This document shows positions 1-11,335 of a DNA stretch of 64,000 nt, piece after piece (positions within the stretch are counted from its first letter, which is position 1; every line of letters begins with the position of its first letter). A program made the translations under genes and the position numbers. Origin of the DNA: Artemia franciscana (Eukaryota > Arthropoda > Branchiopoda > Anostraca > Artemiidae); contig NW_027062769.1 in the NCBI RefSeq assembly GCF_032884065.1, positions 62,001 through 126,000 of the forward strand. Direction: 5' to 3'. The notes under the pieces were generated by a model. That model did not search any database, was not told the DNA's origin, and saw nothing but the letters and a program-made list of their open reading frames with translations.

Positions 1-894
1 AAATCTCACTACAGTACTTGCATTGTGCAGAATGAACGGCGCTTGCAGAATAAATTACATTGTTTTTTTTTTGTATCTTCTTTAATGTGATAGTCAGAAA
101 ATCGCTCTACAGCACTTGCATTATCCAGAATGAACGGCACTTGCAGAATAAATTGAATTGTTGTTTTTCTTGTATCTTCTTCAATGTGATAGTCAGAAAA
201 TCTCTCTACAGCACTTGTACTGTGCAGAATGAACGGCACTTGCAGAATAAATTGCATTGTTGTTTTTCTTGTATCTTCTTTTATGTGATAGTCAGAAAAT
301 CTCTCTACAGCACTTGCATTGTGCAGAATGAACGGCACTTGCAGAATAAATTGCATTGTTGTTTTTCTTGTATCTTCTTTAATGTGATTGTCAGAAAATC
401 TCTCTACAGCACTTGCATTGTGCAGAATGAACGGCACTTGCAAAATAAATTGCATTGTTGTTTTTCTTGTATCTTCTTTCATATGATAGTCAGAAAATCT
501 CTCTACAGCACTTGCACTGTGCAGAATGAACGGCACTTGCAGAATAAATTGCATTGTTGTTTTTCTTGTATCTTCTTTAATGTGATAGTCAGAAAATCTC
601 TCTACAGCACTTGCATTGTGCAGAATGAACGGCATTTGCAGAATAAATTGCATTGTTGTTTTTCTTGTATTTTCTTTAATGTGATTGTTAGAAAATCTCT
701 CTACAGCACTTGCATTGTACAGAATGAACGGCACTTGCAGAATAAATTGCATTGTTGTTTTTCTTGTATCTTCTTTAATGTGATAGTCAGAAAATCTCTC
801 TACAGCACTTGCATTGTGCAGAATGAACGGCACTCGCAGAATAAATTGCATTGTTGTTTTTCTTGTATCTTCTTCAATGTGATTGTCAGAAAAT
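1..894. repeat. 99-bp tandem satellite, about nine units
   Basis: Direct tandem repeat with a 99-bp period. For example, the CACTTG phrase recurs at about 115, 214 and 313. Units differ by a few substitutions and the first has an expanded T run. The period is divisible by three and the unit has stop-free frames, so long open frames (about 285 and 304 codons) exist on both strands. They are by-products of the periodicity, not genes. The array continues off the left edge and stops at the left arm of the inverted repeat. Confidence 0.93.
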
Positions 895-3800
895 ATTGCA
901 AATACTTGAAGAGCTAAAAGCATTAATAATTGATAGTATTGATTTCTTTGTGCCGTCTATACATACTTGGATGTACACAAAAGAGTATAGGAAATAAATG
1001 AAAAGAAAACAAAAAAAAATATATTACACTTCTAACGAAAAGGACAGTGATAAGTATCTCATAATACTCATAATTATTGATGAATATATACTATTTTGCT
1101 TATGATAGCTCATTATTGCATAATACTTAAAACACTCATTAAACATAACGCATTAACATTCATTATACATACCGTATTAATGATTGTTTTATAAAAGCTA
1201 TGTCTACAGAACTATTTTAAAATAAACACGACAATTAAGGGGAAAATTAATTTTGTTTTCTCTAGATTGCCTAAGAAACTGGTCGTATTGTAGATTCATT
1301 TTAACATTAATACCATATATTGCAATATTCGTGTAAGATACCTTTTTTTGAAACATAGTAGAAATCTGAGAAAATAATTACACAACCTAAAAAAGTACAC
1401 GCGGATACGCTTTCTATCCCTTTTACTTAAAACTTAAAAAATGGAAAGACGAAAGTACATGAGGGGCAAAGATTGAATCATAAATTATAGCAAGTGTTTG
1501 TTTATCAAAATGACCTTTCACCCAAACTAGCAGGCCATGACCACCCGGTTCACAAATCAGTGCTAAGGTCGTAAATAAGGAATATATAGAAATTAAACGA
1601 ATTGACGAGCACTTTGATGAAGATATTATTACAGGTTTATTAGTTAACTCTGTTAGTTAACCCTAGTTTGGAGGCACTTCAGCCTTGTAGTTGCCCTTTA
1701 TATTTAAAATAAATTTGATATCACCCAAAAGCATGGCATCACAATCGATGATTCGGTTTTAAGTGTATCAACTCCACTGAATCTACCCAAGCAGTCCTAT
1801 AAATGCCAAACATTTGACCACTTTGAACTTAAATGTATAAATGAACTTAAATGTGGTAAATATGCTGGGCCCCATGTTAATAGCCGTGATGATTCATGTT
1901 CACTCTTACCTATGAAATGTGAAAATTGTGATGGGAATCACAAAAGCAACAGCTTATCCAAAGCCGCGTTGAAGAGCTGTATGCCTGCCGTAGCCTTGAG
2001 CACTCAGGCTTGAGGCTGATACCCTCTCCCGTAGGTTTGGACCTTTGCACGGAATCTGACTGTCTAAGCCTGTGGTTTCAGAGGATAAATGGAACAAGAT
2101 ATAAGTTAATAATTTTAGCCGAAATATTCAGGTCATTCGAAACAGTGTGTGCAATAAAGCACCAGTTAATTGGTGTTAATTTGATCAGTTGGAAGTTGCT
2201 TGTGAACGGGAGTTCTTTATCCGTCTTGTGAAAATTGCAGAAGGTTGTCCTTCTAGCAGCATTATTATAAGAGTAAATAAGAGCCTTAAGTGTGTTTTAC
2301 TTGAAAACAGTGATACTTTTGTTGAAGTTGATCTAGGCCAAACTGTTATTTCTGAAGTTTGTATGCTTATTAATTACAGAAACCAACAATCTAACGAACA
2401 TTTAACATTTATCATTGAATGTTAAGTATCTAGCGAAGCATGTGCAAGTGTCTCCAATTTTTTTCATAAAATATGAGTGTCTGGTAAAGCCATATTGCTT
2501 TGAGCGAATTTAACACTGACCTTACTATTTCCTAGGAACTGACACTAGAAAACTAGGAACTGACACCTACTTTCCCAAAAATCTTTGATAAAACAATTAA
2601 CTTCTCTCTTTTTGCACCGCAGATAGATATATTCAGATATAATGAAGCTTGCATCATTCGTAAGGGTGAATTTGGCTGTGTTTATATTCAACTGAAAAGA
2701 ATTTTTGTTTTAAAGTTCAAAAAGGGCAGTACCTAAAACTATTGTAGCCCATATCCTTGAAAAACATTAAAAATCTGGTCAAAAGAGGTATAATGAAATG
2801 GTAGAGCTTTGCAATTTCCCAGTTATTCTAACTGCCTTCATTGAAATATTTGCCGACACAGGATGTATATGATTTGTAGTGCACGTACATTGAATAGATA
2901 ATGTTTCGATTAACAATTAGCAAGAGATTGTTGCTTTCCTTTGTCTTAAATTAGCCACTCATTAGCTTTTGTAACTACTGACACATTTTAAATCCCTTAT
3001 CAATTTTTATGCAAAATGCTTTCGAAATTTCCTGCAGTGCTGAAAAAATCTGCTGATGAACCCTTTGTCTTTAAACTGTCAGAAGACGCTGAGACTCATA
3101 ATGGTATTAAATCCCTTTAATCATTGGTCTTACTTGTGGGTCATTTAATATTGCTCTATTTTTGTCTCTGTTCTCAATTGAGATGTTTTCCCCTTATATG
3201 CCAAGCATGAACAACAAGAAGAACAATAGAGAATTCTTTTTACAACCCAGGGGAATTCTATATTTAATGAGCATTTCAATCATGTGTCTGAGGGCCATCC
3301 TCAGATAATAAACTTTCAAGGAATAAATCTGTCATTTACAATCCCAAATATAAACAAAGAAGAATAAAAAACATCCATATGGCTGAAAATAGAGAAAATT
3401 AAAGGTACAATGCAATTAACAAAAATAAAAGAAACATTAGATCTATGAATACCATTATTCACTAAGGAGGACCAAAGATTAAAATATGTTTAAAATCAGT
3501 ATTTATCGTTATCATCAAATTCCTGGTACAATACTATAATTACTTTATTTACCGTATTTCTCATTTCGCTGACAATTAGGGCATTGCTAACACTAAACTA
3601 TGGAAAGCTCTTAAGACTGAGAAGAACAAAACCCAAAAATGATATAATTGAGGCACAAGAAATGCATCATTTAAACCGTAGAGCCCCCAAAAATATGTAA
3701 GCCATTAGAAGTGGGAGGACACAATATTACAATAGAATTGAGAAGTCGTCTCCTGTATACTAATATATCCCTAAATAAAAAAGAATATTGCTGATGTAAA

Positions 3801-3920
3801 TTGGTTGAAAGGCTGTGACATAATAAATTGTGTTTCTTTTTCGACACAATCAAACATCAGAAATATAAACATTTGGCAGAAAATATTTGGTGAAAATGAA
3901 ACCTCAAGTAATTACCAACT
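895..3920 (+). repeat. Left arm of a ~3.0 kb inverted repeat
   Basis: This stretch reappears reverse-complemented at 13515-16520. In the 240-bp sample I compared by eye (around 1020-1260) identity is about 95 percent. The outer edge is the ATTGCAA/TACTTGAAGAG block at 895; the inner edge is CTCAAGTAATTACCAACT ending near 3920. Beyond both edges the sequences are unrelated. The arm includes a LINE ORF1 remnant (1735-2425). The rest (895-1700 and 2430-3700) is AT-rich sequence in which I see no gene. Confidence 0.9.
1735..2425 (+). pseudogene. Degenerate LINE ORF1 (gag-like, zinc-knuckle) fragment in the left arm
   Basis: Translation near 1735-1990 gives ITIDDSVLSVSTPLNLP, followed by three zinc-knuckle-like clusters: SYKCQTFDHFELKC (first Cys now Ser), LKCGKYAGPH, and KCENCDGNH. 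This order (a short hydrophobic strand, then P-rich linker, then CxxC-x4-H-x4-C repeats) is typical of ORF1 of Jockey/I-type non-LTR retrotransposons, whose product binds RNA. Two overlapping frames follow (2010-2231 and 2189-2425); I do not recognise their products. The second stays open in both arms (see 15011-15247) with only about five residue changes. No intact ORF spans the region because of stops and shifts, so it is a relic. Confidence 0.6.
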
Positions 3921-4150
3921 ACTTATCCGTTTTTATAGAAACGCAAGAGAATTAAGAGGTCGTATCCTGTATATTCTAATATCCTGTCCCTAAGACAAAA
4001 ATATTTCTGATATTTGTTAGTTGGAAGACTATGCCACAATAAATTGTGTTTCCTTTCAACACAATGGAACATCGGAAATGAAAAGTATTTAGAGAAAATA
4101 TAATATGTAATATTAAGACCTCCAACATTTACTATGTATTTAACCATCCT
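3735..4150. repeat. Degenerate two-copy tandem duplication at the inner edge of the left arm
   Basis: The block GAATTGAGAAGTCGTCTCCTG (3738-3758) through the AATAAATTGTGTTTC phrase recurs about 220 bp later (GAATTAAGAGGTCGTATCCTG, then AATAAATTGTGTTTCC) with many substitutions. Only the first copy is in the inverted-repeat arm; the second lies in the spacer. 4150-4540 holds nothing I can identify. Confidence 0.6.
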
Positions 4151-4554
4151 TTTAGGACAGTGCTCTTATATTCACTTATCATAGTCCTGATATGGAGTTA
4201 GTGTCAAAATAATAATGCTTCACATATTACTCATTAATGATTATGTGTTATATATATCTTTGTCATAATAATGTTACGCATTGTTATGTGTCATTTTGCG
4301 CATTAAAAATATGATTCTTCCCAGAAATTTGTGTTACAGAAACTGGCATATTATGGCACTAAACAACGATGCAATATTGTCAAAATCAAAGAACGACTAA
4401 CATCTACTCTCATAATTTTTTAACCACCGAAAAATGCCCGAAATTTCACACAGTTGTTTCCACCCAACAGCTATCAACGAAAATAGAACACTTCAATAAT
4501 ACCAGTAATGTAGAAGAAAGTACCAACTGATATACTACCTTACCTTAGACGCTA

Positions 4555-4938
4555 GACCTTAGATCTTCATGAGCCATTAGTGGCACACAGGGCGTCGACA
4601 AAACCTCTCCATTCATCACGAAGCTCTGTGGTTGCAGTGAAATCTTCCCATTGTGGAGCGAGGGAAATGTTGGCCTCTTTTAGGCCCAGATCATACTAGC
4701 TCAACAGTGTGTGTTTTCGTCAGCCTCGTCTTTGTCTTTCTTCAGGCTGCCAATGATACAGTCTTGAAGGCAGTTTGTCTTCGGGCATGCATAAAACATG
4801 ACCCAAATATGACCATCTTCGTTTCTTTATAACTTCGGTCACTATGGACTGGTTCGTTTTCAGCCGAATTTCCCTATTGGTAATATTTCGATGCCAACTG
4901 ATTTTGAGGATTCTTCAAAAGCAAATGTTTTGAAATTT
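4555..4938 (-). mobile_element. LINE-B, C-terminal ORF2 fragment (RTE-like)
   Basis: The minus-strand translation reads RILKISWHRNITNREIRLKT, then RRWSYLGHVLCMPEDKLPSRL, and ends near WRGFVDALC. This is the region downstream of the reverse transcriptase in RTE-type non-LTR elements (pattern LR.I..ISW..., then LGH+LRM). It is the far end of the same element whose RT lies at 9850-11335 on the same strand. LINE-A separates the two pieces, and about 100 codons between them seem missing. It contains stops, so it is dead. Confidence 0.65.
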
Positions 4939-5259
4939 AAGGATACAATCAGGGTCAGGATACTGATACTAAGGATACTGATATAAGGATCAGTTTTCAT
5001 TCATATTTCAATTAGTTAACAACAAAACCAGATTTCATTTCATTCCGATGACATCCATGCTTACATTTAGACAAAATATGTAACTAACAGGTTTAAACCA
5101 AGATTGAAATAACGTTTCTCTCCTGTGTGGCTATGAGCCAATATTGTGATTTGTTCGAATAGTGAAAAAAAGTCGTAGTGCTAATTAACGATACTGGATC
5201 AAATCAAGGAGTGATAAAGGTTTTACATTTTACATTTTGATAAGTTTATAAGGGTGTAA

Positions 5260-6142
5260 ATGGCGGACCAAACACGAGAGGCCGAGAAAATGCAAAGTGC
5301 CCAGTTCTTGCAAGAAATCAATTTTAAACTGGATTTATTACCGGTGCTTTCGCATAAAGTTAATACGATTCCTCAACTTTCGGATAGCATTGATGCCATA
5401 CAAGTACAGTTAAGTAGCATTATTACGCAGTTATCTAACAATGCTAAGACAAATGATGAAATTAAAAAAGAGCTGGAAAATGCGAAATCTAACCTAGCAG
5501 TCTCTTATGAACGAGCCATCTCTCGGAATAAATCGAAGTGATATACGTGATATTTTTAGATTGAAATCAGTGCCGATAGTAGTAAAGCTAAACTCTGTTG
5601 AAATCAGAGCCTATATTTTAAGAAATAGCTCCGTATTAAGAAGGTTTGGTTTATCAGTGGCTCCGGATTACACAGCTGTACAAAGAGAGGCCCGTGAACA
5701 TTTAAAGGAATTGTTGACTCTTGCGAAAAATGACGGCCGTGATGCAAAGTTACGTGGTGACAAATTATTCATTGAAGGCCGAATATTCAGGTACGATGGA
5801 AATTCAATAGTCGAGATTAAGCGTAATTTGAAGCCAATACAAAATTCTGGTCCACCCTTTAGTGCTAGGCTCCCAAATGATCCCAATAATATTCCGATGA
5901 GGCTAGTTAGTGATGCCAGTGATAGTGACACTGAGACATTGGTACCATCGACCAGCACTCCTCAGGTAGTATCGACAGCTAAAAGACCTGCTAGTGCTAT
6001 TGTCAGCCCCATTGACCTGTATCGACCAGGTACTCGTAATGTAGCACCCAAAGGAAGCCAATCGCCAAGAAAGAAGTTTAATGAAAGACATCGTGGTGGT
6101 TTTCACGTGATTTATATGACAATAAACACCGAAGTGTGTTAG
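5260..6142 (+). pseudogene. LINE-A ORF1 (nucleic-acid chaperone type), one frameshift
   Basis: The first frame (5260-5541) starts at an ATG and gives an amphipathic stretch with leucine/isoleucine heptads (about residues 14-75) that looks like a coiled coil. A frame change near 5510-5540 leads into the second frame (to 6142). That frame carries VPIVVKLNSVEIRAYILR and then LRGDKLFIEGRIFRYDG, which is the RRM/C-terminal-domain layout of LINE ORF1 proteins that coat the element RNA. A serine/proline-rich tail follows. The single shift could be decay or an assembly error. No zinc knuckle is visible. Confidence 0.7.
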
Positions 6143-6284
6143 CGGATATAAATAACCGCAGTCGTGAGTATTATCATGTTGCCTTTTCCCCGAGTAATAC
6201 TAGTAACGAGCAATCTCAACCAAAGGCTAGTGATGTTAACGTGCTAAAAGAATGCTTAGAAACATAGGATATAGAGGGCCATAT

Positions 6285-7190
6285 ACTGAGTCTAGTGTCA
6301 TGGAACATACAAGAATTACGTGATAAGTTGACCTATTTATATGACGATTTATTTTCTTTTGATGTGATTTCGCTTATTGAAACATAAAACAATTTATCTC
6401 CTATATCACCTCTCCCCGGGTATTTCGTTGAACAGACCGTGCGTAATGTAGCAAGAAATAATAGACATTATGGTGGCATTTTGGTTTTGGTTAAAGCATC
6501 TGCTATTGAAGGTTATGAGGGAATTAGTAGTAGATCTGAAAATTTGATTTGGCTGTATATTTGTTTGAAATGTGGGGAGCAATTAATTTTGGGTGTAGTG
6601 TATATACCTCCACGAAATAGTTCGTATAATCGAGAAAATACTGGAGAAATTTTAGGAGAAGAATTTTCGTTAATGCAAGGAAGTTATAGAGATCTGGAGT
6701 GTGTGCTAATGGGGGATTTCAATGCTTATACCGGCCTGGAGGCTGAGATCCCAGATATGTTGATCACAGATTTAGGTGATTTTGCCCCAATTTGTTGTAG
6801 AATACCACGAAGCAACAAGGATAAAAAAGAAAAATAAATGTATGGGGAAGAAAGCTCCTGGCGTTTTGTGGGGAACATGGTCTGTTGATTGCGAATGGTA
6901 GGTTTGGGAATGATAAGGGTAGGGGCGAGTTCACTTGTCTTTCGGGTCCAACTCCAAGTGTTGTAGATTATGTGCTAATTAATACACAATTTGTACCTGA
7001 ATCAATAAATATGGGAGTATTAGATTTAGTTGGATCTGATCATAGAGCTATTATGCTTGAGGTGAAGATTGGTCAGTTTTTGGACCACGGTTCACGAGTA
7101 AGAAATTTCTACAATGCGGATTATAGAAAAATAGGTTTAGAAAAACGAATTAGAAATATTTTAAAAGATAAAGATATTGAGGCATTTTAA
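6285..7190 (+). pseudogene. LINE-A ORF2 endonuclease domain (APE type), broken
   Basis: The apurinic/apyrimidinic-type endonuclease nicks target DNA to prime reverse transcription. Visible motifs in order are LVSWNIQELRDKL (first strand with catalytic Asn), VISLIET (catalytic Glu), GVVYIPPRN, MGDFNAYTG (about 6711-6737), SVVDYVLIN and SDHRAIMLEV (catalytic Asp-His near 7040). Stops at about 6245-6270 and 6385 and frame changes near 6830 and 6890 split the domain into at least three frames. Confidence 0.75.
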
Positions 7191-7199
7191 GGGAAGCTT

Positions 7200-9043
7200 T
7201 TGGAGTCGCATGTAAAAAATAAGTTGAAAGCGTTAGAAGATAATGAAAAAGATTCAAATAGTTTAATTATGCTGTTAAATGAAATAATGGGTAGTTGCAC
7301 AGAATCATGTGGCCTGACTAAAAACTTAAAAAAGAATGAGGGATATTTTGATTTGGATTGCAAGTTAATGAAAGAAGAAGTAAAATATTTATTAAATTGT
7401 TTGAATGAATTTGATAGCACGGTCTGAGAGATCAAAGTCTGAGATTGGCTAAATATAAAGTTAAAAGAAGAGAATATAAAAGTTTAATAAACAGAAAAAA
7501 AAGAGTAAGAGAATAAGAAGAAACTGGACATTGCTGACGATTTTAGAAATAAAGACTTTCAAAAGTTTTGGGGCTATATAAAGAATGAGAGTGGAAAGGG
7601 AAATGTTAATACCCAGGCTGTTCCGGAAGCTGATTCATGGCCTGATTACCTAAAGAATTTGGAAGGTGACTGTGTAGATCTTAAGGAGGTAGCGCATATT
7701 CCAGAGATGGTTATTTATCCTATGAAGGAACATGATTACGATTTAGTGGGTGATGTGAATGGCCAAGAGATTAAGTCAATATTTAAGAATTTAAAAGGTG
7801 GTACTACTGCGGGTGTTGATGTTATACCAATATTGTTATTTAAGAATTTTCTTTCCATTTTGATGCCGATAATTGTTCTTCTTTGTAATAAGGTGTTAAC
7901 GTCAGGGCAATTGCCTAGCACTTGGAAGACATCATTGTTTATACCACTTTTTAAGAGATGAAACCCGAAGGCTCATGAAAATTATCGTTTAATAGCGCTC
8001 GCCCCTGCTTTAAGTAAGGTCTTGGAGAAAATATTAGATACCAGGCTTTCCAATTGGTTAAATAAATATAATTTAATACATGAGGAACAAGGAGGTTTCA
8101 GGACAGGGTATGGAACGACAGATAGTGTGTTTATTTTGAAGGCATTAATAGATAAATATGGAAAGGGTAAAACTTGTCTTTATGTGAGATTTCTAGATCT
8201 CCATAAGGCTTTTGATAATGTCGACAGAGAGTTATTGAATGATGCCATGCTAAATATTGGCCTTCCTCATTCATTTGTTAGATTGATAGTGAGCATGTAT
8301 ACTTGTGTGAGTGGAATCATACATGTTGGTAATAGGTTTTCGAAGCTTTTTAAAATTAAGCGGGGAGTAAAACAGGGCAGTACCCTTTCACCTAAGTTGT
8401 TTAATATTTTATTAATGATGTTGTTGACTTTCTAGAGAATAGATGGGCTCCAAAAGTTAGCCTAGGGACTCAAAAACTATCTCTCTTATTATTTGCAGAT
8501 GATATTGCCTTGGTGGCTAATAAGCCGCAAGATCTACAGTCACATTTGAATCTCATAGAAGAATATTTGCAGATAAAAAAATTAAGGCTGAATACTGAAA
8601 AGAGTGAAGTTGTTATTTTTAAAAAAAGGAGTGATGGGGGTGAGGAAAAATATACATTTAAATTTAATAATAAGGAACTATTTATAAGTAAACGAATAAA
8701 ATATTTAGGTTTTATCTTATCGGAAAATGGTAGCCTAAGGAGTCATGTTGATGAAAAAATTAAGAGAGGTAGGGTGGCCATGTCAGGAATATTTAGAAGC
8801 CCGACGATAATGGGGATTAAAAACCTAAAAACGCATAAAAGTATATTTAACACAAAAATTTTACCCGTGATAGAATATGGAGCAGAGATATTGGGTGGAG
8901 AAATGGTGCAGCAACTAGAGTCCCTTCAGCTCCAGTACTATAAAAAAGTGTTTGGTCTACATCAGACAACTCATTCACAGAATCTGAAAGGTGATATGGG
9001 CTTGTTTTCTTTAAAGCTACGTAGGTATATTTTAATGCTTTGA
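7200..9043 (+). pseudogene. LINE-A ORF2 reverse transcriptase domain, broken
   Basis: Fingers and palm are recognisable: GGTTAGVDVIPILLFKNF (7795), ENYRLIALAPALSKVLEKIL (7978), GGFRTGYGTTDSVF (8090), FLDLHKAFDNVDRELL (RT motif A, 8190), GVKQGSTLSPKLFNILL (motif B, 8366) and LLFADDIALVA (motif C with the two catalytic aspartates, 8492). The thumb follows (KYLGFILSENGSLRSHV). The stop at 7959, a frame change near 8420 and the stop at 9041 break it. The catalytic FADD is retained. Confidence 0.85.
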
Positions 9044-9169
9044 TTCTGGTTGAAGTTAACTAAGAGTAATGAAGATAGACTAGTAAGAGCAGCATATGAA
9101 CAGATGTTAAAATATGGTTTAAAAACCTCATGACCATCCCAAATTAAATCATTACTAGAAAAAGTAGGA

Positions 9170-9679
9170 ATGCCTTATTTATGGAATAATGGTCTTTGCT
9201 CTAGTGATGTACCAACAAATTTAGAAAGCCAGGTACGATTTATATTAGAGAGTCAGGAAATTCAGCATTGGCAAGGGCTGGTTTTAGATTCTATAACCCT
9301 ACAACGTTATAATCAGGCAAAACCTAGTTTTGGAGAGGAAGTTTATTTTAAATTTAATTTACCGGCTATGATTCTACGTCGTTGGATTCAGCTTAGGGCG
9401 AATTGTCTTCCAATCCAGAACAGGCAAACGACTATAGACAAAAATAAAATGATAGTTTGTCCTAATAGGCGGTATGTTTGGCCCTTTTGTAATGATGATG
9501 ATGAAGACTTGGATGATTTTCTCCAGAAATGCCCGGTGCTCTTGGATTTACGAGAAATTTATTTGCATGGGATTAATTTGATGCTTCCGGGTATTCTGCA
9601 AAATTGTAACCCAACCACAATATTTCGAGTGGGAGTGTATATAGATAAATCCTTAATAAGAAGAAAAAGTTTTATATGA
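9170..9679 (+). pseudogene. LINE-A ORF2 C-terminus with Cys/His knuckle
   Basis: An open frame of about 169 codons. Near its end it shows CPNRRYVWPFCNDDDEDLDD, then FLQKCPVLLDLREIYL, a degenerate form of the CxxC...E..xHFL..CP..xxxR knuckle found after the RT in many LINE ORF2 proteins. The expected His has become Asp. It is separated from the RT by stops between 9043 and 9135. Its likely role in a live element is RNA or target binding. Confidence 0.6.
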
Positions 9680-9828
9680 CTAATCTCTTTTCTTGTTAGA
9701 TTAGGCACTTTTCGCGTTGAATTCTGTTTTTTTGTTCGTGTTTGTAATTCGTACTGCTGTTAATTTCTTTGCTTGTTTGTTATTTATTTATATTTTTGTG
9801 TGTATATGGCCCACGGGTTTTTGAAATA

Positions 9829-9848
9829 CACTTATCTATCTATCTATA
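9829..9848 (+). repeat. Short tandem CTAT tail at the LINE-A 3' end
   Basis: CTTATCTATCTATCTATAG directly ends LINE-A and is followed by LINE-B sequence. Non-LTR elements that lack poly(A) often end in short tandem repeats like this. Confidence 0.65.
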
Positions 9849-9849
9849 G

Positions 9850-11335
9850 ACAAAACATTGATGTTGCAAAAGCGCAATTCTAAACGAAGTGAGTAATTTT
9901 CACTTCTCCGTATTGGTGTTGGTCTTTTGAAGGCTCCTGATGCTTGTACGATCCTTCTCTTGATTTCAAATTTTATATCGCCTGTATCTTCTATTAAACT
10001 TCCTAATTATTTAAATTCTTGGACCTACTCAACAGTTTATCGGAGCATTGAAGAGCTAAGGAAGAGCCAGATGTGAACATACTTTTGATTTGTTGACGTT
10101 GATCGACAATCCGACCTCTCGGGTTTATTCTGAGATTTCATCAAATAGCAACTGTAATCGATCTTTGGTGTCTTCTAGCAGTACTATAACATCTGAAAAG
10201 TCAAGATCTGCGATTTGCTTGCTGTTGACGTTTACTCCATAGCCCGTAGACTGTCTGAGTAGGTAGTCCATAACTATTGTACATAAAAGTGGTGATAATA
10301 CACATCCTTGCTTGACACAAGTCATGATTTTGAAGTATCTTTAACTCTGTTTTCTGTTCGAACAGAGCATTCTGTTTCTATTTATAGGGCGATAATAGGA
10401 TCTACTATCTTGGGGGGTATTCAATAGTACTTGAGGATTTTCCACAAGATTTCTCGGTCAACCGAGTCAAAGGCCTTTTCTAAGTCAATGAAAAGAAGAT
10501 ACAGCTATTTATTCCATTCCTTTGAGTCGTCAACCATCATTCTCAGCGTAAAAATTAGATCTGCACATGATCTTCCAGGTCGGAAGCCATGTTGTTCATC
10601 ACGAACATGTTGGTCCAGTTTCTTTTGTAGGCGTTGTAGTATGATAATTGACACAAGTTTACTAGGTTTCGACACTATGTTAGTACCTCTCCAGTTGCCA
10701 CAAACAAGTGCATCGCCTTTTTTGAAGAGCTTAATAATGATTCCTTTCGTCCAGTCACTGGGCACTTTCTGGTCGCTCCGTATCAGAGTTAGTAACTCAG
10801 CCCAAACTGTCATGCAGTCGCGGACTGAAGTTTTCAGCCATTCAGATGTAATGCCATCTATTCCTGGGATTCTTCTGTTTTTCAGCCTTCTAACGACGAC
10901 TATGGTTTCTTCTGGAGACGGTGGCTCTTCGTTTACATGAATAATCATAAATGGAGTGTCAGGAATCAAATCTCGGTCTTTTATTTTCTGTCTCTTTAGT
11001 AGGTTCTCAAAGTGGGTTGCCCACCTCTCGTCAATTTTCAAAGGGTCAGTCAAAAGTACTCCATTCTAATCCTTTACTACATAAGTCCTGTTAGGCTTGA
11101 CTCCAATCATCTCATTTGATAATCTATAAACTGTTTTCAAATCTCCCTTCTTTGATGCCTCTTTCGCCAAAGCTTCATTGTGTTCAATAAATTATCTCTT
11201 GTCGGTCCAGGCACTTTTCTTTACTTGTTTGTCTACTTCCCTATATGAGTCTTGCAGAAAAATTAATTCATATTCGTCTGAGGCCGGCAGAATGGAAAGT
11301 TTGGCAGATTGACTTGCATCAATTAGATTCCAGGT
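9850..11335 (-). mobile_element. LINE-B reverse transcriptase portion (RTE-like), split by LINE-A
   Basis: Reading the minus strand from 11335 down: a linker (WTDKR, VYRLSNEMIGVKP, then RWATHFENLLKR), then GIDGITSEWLK, VPSDWTKGIIIKLFKKGD, EQHGFRPGRSCADLIFTLR, LEKAFDSVDRE (motif A), VKQGCVLSPLL (motif B), and DLDFSDVIVLLEDT at motif C. Where live elements have (F/Y)ADD this copy has FSDV, so the second catalytic Asp is lost. Stops break the frame at several points. The order and wording fit RTE-type elements. The C-terminal piece is at 4555-4938; LINE-A lies between. Confidence 0.75.

Larger units (their letters stand above)
4940..9845 (+). mobile_element. LINE-A: near-complete but decayed non-LTR retrotransposon
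   Basis: In order it has a 5' untranslated stretch, ORF1 (coiled coil plus RRM-like domain), ORF2 endonuclease, reverse transcriptase, a C-terminal Cys/His knuckle and a short tandem CTAT tail at 9829-9848. It sits inside LINE-B, whose two halves flank it in the opposite orientation, so it inserted later. The 5' boundary is approximate; I could not find a clean target-site duplication. Several frameshifts and stops break both ORFs. The element is near full length (about 4.9 kb). I do not assign a clade beyond an L2/CR1-like look from the ORF1 and the C-terminal knuckle. Confidence 0.8.

Noticed and set aside
9-923. 285- and 304-codon frames over the 99-bp satellite as genes
   Set aside because: Both strands are open because the period is a multiple of three; no homology or gene signals.
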